Shown here: piece by piece, positions 8,892 through 15,704 of the stretch | Position numbering within the stretch: position 1 is the first letter of the stretch | How the letters are laid out: every line of letters starts with the position of its first letter | Program-made: the position numbers and the translations under genes | DNA from: Clostridiales bacterium UBA1206 | GTDB taxonomy: Bacteria > Bacillota > Clostridia > Oscillospirales > CAG-382 | Direction: 5' to 3' | DNA: 60,721 bases | NCBI GenBank assembly: GCA_002310055.1 | Contig: DBXS01000011.1 | Location: 1 to 60,721 of the forward strand | The notes under the pieces: model-generated | Database searches by the model: none | Told to the model about the DNA's origin: nothing | What the model saw: the letters and a program-made list of their open reading frames with translations, nothing else

Positions 8892-10025
8892 TTACTTATC
8901 CAAAGAGTCGATAAATCTTTTGATTATCTCACCGCACTCTGTCTGCCTCTGCATATAGATGGGTTGTATTCCGGGAAGGAGAACTATTTCACAGTTGCCG
9001 AGCTTTTCGAGGTAAGGATACAGTTCTTTCCGCCTTTTCTTTTCGTACTTACCAAGCAGCTCTTTGACCTGTTCGTCGTCTTTGCTCAACGTAAAAGCAG
9101 GTGTGTCATAGCCGTCTTTTTCGTCCTGCCTTTTTATCCATTCATATCGGGCGACCAGATCATCATACGTTTGAAATCCCCATTCCGAACAGATATACAG
9201 TTTGGGAATATCGGTCCGGACGATGTTATCGAGCGCTTCTTTTGTGTTTTGTTCCGCCAGCTCTGCTTCGCTTAATGGAGCAATGCTGTCGTCCGTCATA
9301 TACATAAGCGCGTTGCCAAGCAGGATCTCTTCTTCCGAAAAGCTTTCGGGAAATATGTAATTGCGAAAACGGCAGTATCCCAGCTTTTGAATAAATACGT
9401 GGATTTTTGACTCCGTATCCGTTTTTTCGTATTCTTGCCCGCAGCACCAACATAAGCCGCTATAGAATTCGATCCCGTCGATCAAGACGATCGCTTCAAT
9501 CTCGTCGGGATACCTGTACGACCAGTAGATGGCGTACGCGCCGCCGATCCCCTGTGGCATGAGGACGTAGGGAGCTTCAAGTCCTGCGTTTTTTAACGCC
9601 TTGCGGTAATCTTCCACAATATTTTCGGTAGTCATTGCCATGTCGGTATCGTCGCTCAGACCGTATCCAGCCCGATCGACGAACACCACAAGATCGTCTT
9701 TTTCAATGACGCTTGTCATTTGCCGTTCTGTCACCGAGTAATCGCCGTTTTTCAGTCCCGATATCGATACTATGGTGTGCTTTCCGTTGGGATTGCCGAA
9801 TATGGTGACGTTCAATGAATGATCTCCGACCGAAACGGGGTTATAGTAACCTTTTTCTTTAAGCAGGTCAAGTTCGTTTGACGTCTTGATCCTGTGGTAA
9901 ACGAACGTGCCTGCCGTGAGAAGAAGTACGGCGATGACAATGATCAGTATTAATTGAATAACGAGTTTGCCGGTTTTTTTCAATATCGCGGCCGCCTGAC
10001 CGCGAACGGGTTTTGTATTATCCAT
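8892..10025 (-). CDS. Membrane-anchored alpha/beta-hydrolase fold protein lacking catalytic residues
   Basis: A 377-residue protein with one N-terminal transmembrane segment (about 20-43) and an external alpha/beta-hydrolase domain. The fold is recognised from DLVVFVDRAGYGLSDD near 111-126 and the nucleophile-elbow region YVLMPQGIGGAYA near 153-165, followed by YPDEIEAIVLID. In active relatives the elbow reads P-H-S-x-S-G; here the serine position is Gly159. The C-terminal histidine region reads PGIQPIYMQ, with Gln where His is expected. It therefore looks like a binding or structural pseudo-enzyme. ATG 10025 is chosen because GGGAGG precedes it; an upstream ATG at 10058 lacks one and lies in the preceding gene. 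It starts ten bases after the FtsH-like gene. Confidence 0.75.
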   Translation of the reverse strand: MDNTKPVRGQAAAILKKTGKLVIQLILIIVIAVLLLTAGTFVYHRIKTSNELDLLKEKGYYNPVSVGDHSLNVTIFGNPNGKHTIVSISGLKNGDYSVTERQMTSVIEKDDLVVFVDRAGYGLSDDTDMAMTTENIVEDYRKALKNAGLEAPYVLMPQGIGGAYAIYWSYRYPDEIEAIVLIDGIEFYSGLCWCCGQEYEKTDTESKIHVFIQKLGYCRFRNYIFPESFSEEEILLGNALMYMTDDSIAPLSEAELAEQNTKEALDNIVRTDIPKLYICSEWGFQTYDDLVARYEWIKRQDEKDGYDTPAFTLSKDDEQVKELLGKYEKKRRKELYPYLEKLGNCEIVLLPGIQPIYMQRQTECGEIIKRFIDSLDK

Positions 10026-10035
10026 TTTACCTCCC

Positions 10036-11322
10036 TCATGCCGCCGCTTTGGCGGCATTTTTTATTTGTTTGAGTTCTTCTCCGGATAATACGTGCTTTT
10101 CTTCAAGAGCAGCCACGAGCGATTCGAAGAGTCGCGAGTTTTCCGTGAGCAGTTTCGCCGTTCTTTTGTCGATCTCGTGCAGCTTGCGTTCGACTGTTTC
10201 GATTATCTCACGGTCGGGAGTTCCGCGAACCGGAGCCACCGTTATGGCCGCGATCCCCTTGTAACCGTATGCTCCTTCCGGCCCCGCGAGATAATATGCC
10301 CTTGACGCCGCCATTCCAAGATCGCTGCCCGAGCCCGTGACGTACTCACCCAGAAAAACCCGTTCCGCAACGTGTCCGGCGAGGATCACCGCGATCTCGT
10401 TTTCCACCTCTGAAACACTCATCACGCAGTTTTCGTCTTCCGAAAACCTTATGTGTCCGTTGCTTTCGCCCTGCGGTATAACGCTTGCTCCGAAAATGCT
10501 TTCCGGCATGAGCATGAGGGCTGCGAGCGCGTGTCCTGCTTCGTGGACTGCTATGCGGTGAAGGGAAGCGGCGTTTTTCAAGGGGTTCTTTTCGTTTCCG
10601 CAGAATTCCAGCTTGTTGATCACCTTGCGGACGTCGTCGCTGTCGATCACAGGCGACTCTTTTTCCATTGCGAGAATGGCGCATTCGTTGGTGAGGCATT
10701 GGAGCTTGGCTCCCGAATAGCCTGAAGTCCCGCTTGCGATCTCGTTAAGATCGAGCGCCTTGCGGATCCGTATCCTGCTGAAGTAGTAATTGAGTATCTT
10801 TGCGCGGGTATCTTTGTCGGGGACGTCAATCGTAAGTACCCGGTCAAGTCTTCCCGGCCGCAGCAGCGATTTGCTTAACGCGTTCAGGTCGTTGCAGGTC
10901 ACTACCGCAAGCACCGCGTCCGTGGGCTTTATCTCTTCCAGCAGATTCAGCAGCGCCTTGTTCACGTCGTCGCAGCTTTCCGAAAGGAATCCGGGCAGCC
11001 TGCCCGAGGATTTGTCAAGCTCGTCCAGAAGCAGCACGCACGGCGCCTTTTTCTTCGCCTGCTCGAACGCCTGCCTGAGCAGCTGACATACGTTGTCGGG
11101 ATCGCAGTAGTCCGAAGCGTGTATCTCGACCAGCTCTATCCCCTTGTGTTTCCGGGAGATCGAACGCGCAAGCTCGGTCTTTCCCACCCCCGGCTCGCCG
11201 CACAGAACGACCCCGCGCGGGATCCGGACGCCTATTCGGTTGAATTCGTCGCACCTCAGCAGCATGTCCGCCAGCGTCGCCAGCTCGCGCTGCTCTTTTT
11301 CGTAGCCGATTATTCTGTTCAT
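10036..11322 (-). CDS. FtsH-like AAA+ ATPase with M41 metallopeptidase, no membrane anchor
   Basis: A 428-residue ATP-dependent protease. The AAA+ module has Walker A GEPGVGKT at 42-49, Walker B LLLDELDK near 97-104, sensor VTCND and arginine-finger region RPGRLDR at 155-161. The M41 peptidase has zinc motif HEAGH at 260-264 and the third ligand in GSGSDLGMA (D334). Classical FtsH is about 600-650 residues with two N-terminal membrane spans and a periplasmic domain; both are missing, so this enzyme should be cytosolic. ATG 11322 is preceded by GGAGG. It follows the XRE gene by 52 bases on the same strand. Substrates are unknown; degradation of the neighbouring regulator is one possibility. 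Confidence 0.88.
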   Translation of the reverse strand: MNRIIGYEKEQRELATLADMLLRCDEFNRIGVRIPRGVVLCGEPGVGKTELARSISRKHKGIELVEIHASDYCDPDNVCQLLRQAFEQAKKKAPCVLLLDELDKSSGRLPGFLSESCDDVNKALLNLLEEIKPTDAVLAVVTCNDLNALSKSLLRPGRLDRVLTIDVPDKDTRAKILNYYFSRIRIRKALDLNEIASGTSGYSGAKLQCLTNECAILAMEKESPVIDSDDVRKVINKLEFCGNEKNPLKNAASLHRIAVHEAGHALAALMLMPESIFGASVIPQGESNGHIRFSEDENCVMSVSEVENEIAVILAGHVAERVFLGEYVTGSGSDLGMAASRAYYLAGPEGAYGYKGIAAITVAPVRGTPDREIIETVERKLHEIDKRTAKLLTENSRLFESLVAALEEKHVLSGEELKQIKNAAKAAA

Positions 11323-11374
11323 GTCCTTTCCTCCGTTCTTACGACATATTTCGCACTTTACTGTATATATATTA

Positions 11375-11686
11375 TCACACTTTTTCAAAAAGGAAAGGAC
11401 ACCTTTTGTCCGCTTTTATGTTTTTTATGAAAAAACGCATAAAAAAACCGGAGACGTCTTCACTTTGGGTGAAAACGTCTCCTGCAGGGGTCCCGAAGAA
11501 GCGCACGATCAGCTCGAAGGTATCCATGGAATGAACGCCGTTCGCGAGCCACCGGCGTACGGTGCGCACGTCGACGGAAACGAGTTCGGCGAACTGTTCC
11601 TGAGTAAGCCCGCGCGCCTTGAGCGCCGATCTCAGGTAATCTCCCGCCTGTCGCGAAAAACTGGTTCCGCGGCGAAATTGTGCCAT
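11375..11686 (-). CDS. XRE-family helix-turn-helix regulator
   Basis: A 103-residue protein with a basic N-terminus and a helix-turn-helix at about residues 27-48 (LTQEQFAELVSVDVRTVRRW). The rest (about 50-85) is a short C-terminal part typical of small phage- or toxin-linked regulators. AAGGAGG precedes the ATG. A sigma-A promoter and a perfect 14-base palindrome lie just upstream, so autoregulation is likely. It is the first gene of the operon with the soluble FtsH-like protease. Function as DNA-binding protein is well supported; target is inferred. Confidence 0.85.
   Translation of the reverse strand: MAQFRRGTSFSRQAGDYLRSALKARGLTQEQFAELVSVDVRTVRRWLANGVHSMDTFELIVRFFGTPAGDVFTQSEDVSGFFMRFFIKNIKADKRCPFLFEKV
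11395..11411. promoter_or_regulatory. Inverted repeat AAGGACA-N5-TGTCC
   Basis: AAGGACA at 11395-11401 and TGTCC at 11407-11411, inside the 3' end of the XRE gene and about 75 bases before the FtsH-like start. The same pattern with the same 5-base spacing and longer arms occurs at 14342-14360, next to another promoter. It may be an internal operator. Confidence 0.4.
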
Positions 11687-11735
11687 AACGTTTACCTCCT
11701 TTTGGCATGATAAATATCCATACTCTCAGGGGAGG

Positions 11736-11749
11736 AACGTGAACACGTT
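11736..11749. promoter_or_regulatory. Palindromic operator AACGTG-AA-CACGTT
   Basis: Perfect six-base arms with a two-base centre. It begins four bases downstream of the -10 box on the minus strand and so covers the expected transcription start of the XRE gene, the usual place for an autorepressor site. Confidence 0.6.
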
Positions 11750-11752
11750 AAG

Positions 11753-11780
11753 ATTATATCATATTATGGGGAAATGTCAA
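11753..11780 (-). promoter_or_regulatory. Sigma-A promoter of the XRE-FtsH-like operon
   Basis: On the minus strand TTGACA (11780-11775) and TATAAT (11758-11753) are separated by 16 bases; both boxes match consensus perfectly. Confidence 0.8.
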
Positions 11781-11848
11781 GTGAAATAAAAGGAACAAAC
11801 ACTATTCTTAACAAGAACACGAAGTAAAGGAGGCACTCAATTATTATT

Positions 11849-12952
11849 TTATATCAATGTATATAGGATTTCGAAAAAGTGAAAGAGCGAGTTTGTCGAA
11901 AACTCATCTTCTGCTTCGCTGAAGTGTATATTATTTCCACTCTTCAGCCACTCCAACCCTTGTTTATTCCCTTGTGCCGTCATAACCAATGCCGCGGTTA
12001 TCAAATCGCTATATTGATCTTCAGAGAAACAATGATTGCTTATATTATTAGCAATTGTGCCCGATTCGCTCGAGGAATCCATTATTGCTTTACTAAGCGA
12101 AGACAAATTCGTAGCATTATCTTGACTTAATTCTATTTCTTGAGGTTTTTTGCTTCCAAAAACCTTAGTTTTGCAACGACGAGAAATATTATTGCAGATT
12201 ATTCTATCTATTGAGTTGTCATCTGATTCTTGAGCGCACAAATATGTAAGATACTCGATAAACGCGTAAACACTATTATCATATACTTTTGCATATTCCC
12301 AAGCTGATAGAATATATATATCATTAGTGTCAAATTTATACGTGTCGGGTTTGTAACATAATGAATACTTAATTGAGCCGGTTTCTCTATCTGTCTCTCG
12401 CAATCCGTATAATATTCTTGCCGCGTTTTCTAATTTTAATGGGGTTCTCTTTAGTATTTTTTTACTTATATTATCACCGGTCTTATTGTGTTTCTGCACA
12501 TTGTCTACGAAATAAGCTGTACTGATATAATAAAAACCAGTGCCTATATTTCCACCATAGCCCAGTTTTAAACCATATTCTTCATCTTGAGTGCTGCACT
12601 TATCAAATAGGAGATTATAGCGTTTTTTTCCGGTTCTAAGCTCTTCTTCAAACCAAGTCCCTTGCTCATTCAATACATCTGGATGCTTGTTGATTATATC
12701 CTCGGTTTTGCATTTGTAGCATCTATAGAGGTTTGTGCTTTTCTTGTCTTTAAGAATTGCGTGAGTGTTATAACCGTTTATTTCTTCGTCATTGCATGGC
12801 AACAATTTTTTCCAGCAGTCAGGTTCATATTCCTTATTGTTTTCATAGCCTTCCTCTTCACATTTTATATGTCTGCGGATGTGGTCAGTAATACTGTTAT
12901 CATTTTGGCTTTCTTTTTCGTCCCAAAAGATACTCCTAAACATAAACCTCAT
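11849..12952 (-). CDS. Hypothetical AT-rich protein partnered with a metallopeptidase
   Basis: I do not recognise this 367-residue protein. It is polar with many Asn, Asp and Lys, has CYKCK (near residue 78) plus scattered Cys/His, and no signal peptide or membrane span. It begins five bases after the metallopeptidase stop with AAGGAG across the junction, so the two are translated together. G+C is clearly below that of flanking genes, a sign of recent transfer. A toxin, effector or sensor role next to a peptidase is possible but not shown by the sequence. Confidence 0.75.
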   Translation of the reverse strand: MRFMFRSIFWDEKESQNDNSITDHIRRHIKCEEEGYENNKEYEPDCWKKLLPCNDEEINGYNTHAILKDKKSTNLYRCYKCKTEDIINKHPDVLNEQGTWFEEELRTGKKRYNLLFDKCSTQDEEYGLKLGYGGNIGTGFYYISTAYFVDNVQKHNKTGDNISKKILKRTPLKLENAARILYGLRETDRETGSIKYSLCYKPDTYKFDTNDIYILSAWEYAKVYDNSVYAFIEYLTYLCAQESDDNSIDRIICNNISRRCKTKVFGSKKPQEIELSQDNATNLSSLSKAIMDSSSESGTIANNISNHCFSEDQYSDLITAALVMTAQGNKQGLEWLKSGNNIHFSEAEDEFSTNSLFHFFEILYTLI

Positions 12953-12957
12953 GATTT

Positions 12958-13941
12958 TTACTCCTTTTTGCCATTATATAACAACTTGATTGTTGTCGCT
13001 CTCACTTTATTATTCATATAATCGCTGAATAATATCGGATCATGATACTCTTCCGGCTGATGTATAGTTTTGTTGCTTATATCAGCATCTTTCAAGCCGC
13101 CAAAGTAATAAGATGCGAACCAATTGGCTTGTTGCTCCTCTGTCTTTCTTTCATCAGGATTTGTATATGAAAAGCAAAGATGTCCAAACTCATGCCAACA
13201 AACAAGTGATTTGATGTTATACTCATATAGATTCAATCTGTCACAGAAGTAATGAATATTATCGTAACATATAAATATGATGTTTGCATCTTCTTCTGTC
13301 ATCATACCCATAGTTACGTATTTCCTGATTACACCAAGATCATCTGCGCCTTTTGCACGTTTTACATAGCATCCCAATAGTTCTATCGCTTCTGGCTGAT
13401 AATTGTTGTCGGACTGATTCAACTGCTTTAATTCCATGCGAAGGTCATACATCTCGCAAGGATCAAGATCGATTACTTTGTCGATTTCAAAGTATTTTAC
13501 CAGATGGATTAAGTCATAGAATCTGTCGGATTTCATGTCTTCGCCAGAGCCATCGGATCCACTATTATTATCATTTCCGGCTGTATCCCCAACCCAAAAC
13601 GCGTCGCATTTGGTTGGTGCTTTATAATCAAAATCACGCGTGCACAATTCAACGAGTTTAGAAAACGTCGCTTCACTCCAAAATTCCACAAAATCGTGAT
13701 GATAGAGATCCATAACGTCTTTTGGACCTCCGAAGGTGATAGTGATTTCGGCTTTAGATAAATTAACTTCAGATGTGTAATGTACTTTTTTAAGAAACTC
13801 TACGAGCTTCTTCATGAAATCATAATCTTCGATATCTTTACGTGACAATATCAATATTTTCCTATTTAAAGATTCTACATTCTCTTTGTTCGGGTCTTCT
13901 TTCTTAATGAAATCGTGATCTAAAATAAAAAGAAAATGCAT
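12958..13941 (-). CDS. Zinc metallopeptidase, ImmA/IrrE-like C-terminal domain
   Basis: A 327-residue protein. The zinc-binding HEFGH is at 250-254, followed about 15 residues later by TEEQQANWFA (E269), the spacing and sequence type seen in ImmA/IrrE (COG2856) gluzincins. The N-terminal 240 residues are unlike that family and contain a low-complexity Asn/Ser/Gly/Asp linker near 120-135. ATG 13941 has GGAG nine bases upstream; the ATG at 13959 has none. It leads a two-gene AT-rich unit. ImmA-type enzymes cut repressors; here no typical partner repressor is adjacent, so the substrate may be the product of the next gene or the nearby XRE protein. Confidence 0.78.
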   Translation of the reverse strand: MHFLFILDHDFIKKEDPNKENVESLNRKILILSRKDIEDYDFMKKLVEFLKKVHYTSEVNLSKAEITITFGGPKDVMDLYHHDFVEFWSEATFSKLVELCTRDFDYKAPTKCDAFWVGDTAGNDNNSGSDGSGEDMKSDRFYDLIHLVKYFEIDKVIDLDPCEMYDLRMELKQLNQSDNNYQPEAIELLGCYVKRAKGADDLGVIRKYVTMGMMTEEDANIIFICYDNIHYFCDRLNLYEYNIKSLVCWHEFGHLCFSYTNPDERKTEEQQANWFASYYFGGLKDADISNKTIHQPEEYHDPILFSDYMNNKVRATTIKLLYNGKKE

Positions 13942-13992
13942 TTTTGCCACTCCAATCATAATAAGATAAATAAGATTTATATTTCATATTCA

Positions 13993-14021
13993 ATTTTAGC
14001 ATCTTAGAAATAGAAAGTCAA
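13993..14021 (-). promoter_or_regulatory. Promoter of the metallopeptidase pair
   Basis: On the minus strand TTGACT (14021-14016) and TAAAAT (13998-13993) with a 17-base spacer, about 50 bases before the ATG. Confidence 0.65.
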
Positions 14022-14032
14022 GTCTTTTCACA

Positions 14033-14281
14033 TCACCCGTCAAAGTCGTCGTAATCGTCGTCGTCCATATATTCACGGTCGGAGCAGTTATCGGGGCCGT
14101 CCCGGCCGTATATATCGAATCCCCTTTTTTCGTTTCCTCCGGTTTCGGCGCGGGGGAAATCGAAAACCAATCGGGGAAAAGAAGGCCTTTCGCTTCCGGA
14201 TTCTTGCCGTTATCTTCGCCGCAGTACGGGCAGATGCGCGAGATTATCCGTAGAAAACAGTCCGCAGCCCTTGCATGTCAT
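14033..14281 (-). pseudogene. Frameshifted small zinc-ribbon protein
   Basis: From ATG 14281 the frame reads MTCKGCGLFSTD and then stops early. The next frame continues with ARICPYCGEDNGKNPEAKG, giving the second CxxC expected for a zinc ribbon. The first frame again gives a sensible acidic ending, SDREYMDDDDYDDFDG and TGA at 14035-14033. Two compensating frameshifts are needed to join them. The gene is thus probably decayed, or the assembly has indel errors here. Confidence 0.45.
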
Positions 14282-14341
14282 CAAAAACACCGCCTTTCTC
14301 CCTGTTTTGGCGCTATTGTACCACAGCAAATAAACAATTAA

Positions 14342-14360
14342 AAGGACATATTGTGTCCTT
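14342..14360. promoter_or_regulatory. Perfect inverted repeat AAGGACA-N5-TGTCCTT
   Basis: Seven-base arms at 14342-14348 and 14354-14360 with a 5-base centre; the right arm runs into the -35 box of the promoter for the CFI-box gene, a typical repressor position. The motif recurs at 11395-11411. Confidence 0.55.
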
Positions 14361-14387
14361 GCCTTTTTATGTGACCTATGCTATAAT
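14359..14387 (+). promoter_or_regulatory. Promoter of the CFI-box gene
   Basis: TTGCCT (14359-14364), 17 bases, TATAAT (14382-14387). Confidence 0.7.
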
Positions 14388-14429
14388 CACTACTGTAAAT
14401 CCCCGTCCGGCGAAAGGAGCGACGTCAAT

Positions 14430-15017
14430 ATGCCAAGAAAATTCGATTACAGAAAAGCCGAAGACGATCTTTACAATTCCGGCTGCCGCTATTCCGAAGA
14501 AATATACGCTTACCGTTCCGAAGAGAGCATCGACAAGTTTCTGAAAGAAAACGGCCTGGACCCCGAAAAGTACTACGAAAAGCCCGCCGGCGCTTCGCCG
14601 GACAAGCCCGCCGTTCCTCACGGCCCGGACAGCGGATGCTATCTGACAACGGCTTGCATAACCGCAAAAGGGCTGCCGGACGATTGCGAGGAGCTGACGG
14701 TGCTCAGGGAATATCGCGACACATATCTCATAAAAAGGGAAGGCGGCGCCAAAGATATCGCTCGCTATTATAAGACGGCGCCGGAGATCGTAAAAAGCAT
14801 CGACGCGCTTCCTTGCTCCGAACAGATCTGGCTGGATCTGTACGAAACCCTTGTCCGCCCCTGCGTGGAACGTATCAAACAGGGAAAAACGGAAGAAGTT
14901 TACGAGAAATACAAAAGTATCACGCTGGAACTCGAGCAAAAGTATTTGCGCGCCGGCGCAGACGCAAGCAAACCGCCGGTAAACGGCTGTACTCCGCTCC
15001 AAGCGATAAAAGCATAG
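14430..15017 (+). CDS. CFI-box domain protein
   Basis: A 195-residue soluble protein. Residues 70-76 are CYLTTAC, followed by a region with LREYRDTYL, then DIARYYKTAPEIVKSID. This series (Cys-aromatic-box, LRxYRD, YYxxxP) matches the CFI-box C-terminal domain seen in many proteins of unknown function. The N-terminal 60 residues resemble no domain I know and end in a Pro/Ala linker. The ATG has AAAGGAG upstream. Transcribed from its own promoter with a palindromic site, and closed by a strong terminator, it is a single-gene unit. Function unknown. Confidence 0.7.
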   Translation: MPRKFDYRKAEDDLYNSGCRYSEEIYAYRSEESIDKFLKENGLDPEKYYEKPAGASPDKPAVPHGPDSGCYLTTACITAKGLPDDCEELTVLREYRDTYLIKREGGAKDIARYYKTAPEIVKSIDALPCSEQIWLDLYETLVRPCVERIKQGKTEEVYEKYKSITLELEQKYLRAGADASKPPVNGCTPLQAIKA

Positions 15018-15025
15018 TCACATAC

Positions 15026-15058
15026 ACAAAAAGCAGGGAAATCACCCCTGCTTTTTGT
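15026..15058. terminator. Bidirectional rho-independent terminator
   Basis: Arms of 13 bases at 15026-15038 and 15046-15058 with A-tract on one side and T-tract on the other; serves the CFI-box gene and possibly the convergent coiled-coil gene. Confidence 0.85.
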
Positions 15059-15104
15059 ATCGAGCGTATTTGTCCGCGCAAGCTCTGATTTGCTGCCGAC
15101 GTCT

Positions 15105-15359
15105 TTATCTCTTTCTGCTTTCCTGTTCCAGGGCGCGGCGGTAGTCGCGGTCGAGCGAGTCGATCTTGCGCTGAATATCGCGTATCTTCTTTTCGCCGTC
15201 CGCTATGCGGCGCTTATATGGCTCCATCGAGCGCTGGATGGTCTGGATCTGCCGTTCGTAGTTGGCGACGCTGCGTCTGTCGCCGTCGAGTTGGCGGTTC
15301 GTCTGTTCAATGCTTTTCTTGAGATCGTCGATCTGTCTTCCGATGCTTTTGCTGTCCAT
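15105..15359 (-). CDS. Small coiled-coil protein
   Basis: An 84-residue, highly charged protein that is almost wholly heptad-like helix (IDDLKKSIEQTNRQL to RKIDSLDRDYRRALEQ). No membrane span or catalytic motif is seen. AAGGAG stands before the ATG. A possible promoter lies about 180 bases upstream, and an 18-base palindrome sits just in front of the gene. It is convergent with the CFI-box gene and divergent from the second FtsH-like gene. Function unknown; an adaptor or scaffold is possible. Confidence 0.65.
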   Translation of the reverse strand: MDSKSIGRQIDDLKKSIEQTNRQLDGDRRSVANYERQIQTIQRSMEPYKRRIADGEKKIRDIQRKIDSLDRDYRRALEQESRKR

Positions 15360-15381
15360 GATAAATCTCCTTAAATATTAT

Positions 15382-15399
15382 TTGCAAGATCTCTTGCAA
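15382..15399. promoter_or_regulatory. Palindrome TTGCAAGA-TC-TCTTGCAA
   Basis: Perfect eight-base arms with a two-base centre, 23 bases before the coiled-coil start. It may be an operator or, in RNA, a leader hairpin. The rest of 15400-15534 shows no gene. Confidence 0.5.
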
Positions 15400-15534
15400 T
15401 CACAGGATATCATTTTGGCAATACCATTTTTGGGACGAATCGAAGGCATTTATTTCTTATTATTTGAAAACGGTTGTATTAAGTGAATACTTACTTTTCC
15501 TCACATTGAAATGTTTATTAACGTCGTATATTTA

Positions 15535-15563
15535 CTTATACCACATCTCCCTGACCGTGTCAA
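15535..15563 (-). promoter_or_regulatory. Putative promoter of the coiled-coil gene
   Basis: Minus-strand TTGACA (15563-15558) and TATAAG (15540-15535) with a 17-base spacer. It would give a leader of about 170 bases. The -35 lies within an imperfect inverted repeat (15556-15582). Confidence 0.55.
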
Positions 15564-15704
15564 CCTGAACAGTTGGCACGGATTTTCTTGTCGTGCATCC
15601 GTCCTCGAAAGCGGCGTACCGTTTCTGGTGCTATAAAGATCGTATTATAGTATCAGACGAACAAAGAGGACAACAAAACATCGCCTTTTACGGGAGGAAG
15701 TATC

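Noticed and set aside
14376..15002. Long minus-strand open frame opposite the CFI-box gene
   Set aside because: It has no ribosome binding site, low protein-like character and lies fully opposite a gene with promoter, ribosome binding site and recognisable domain.
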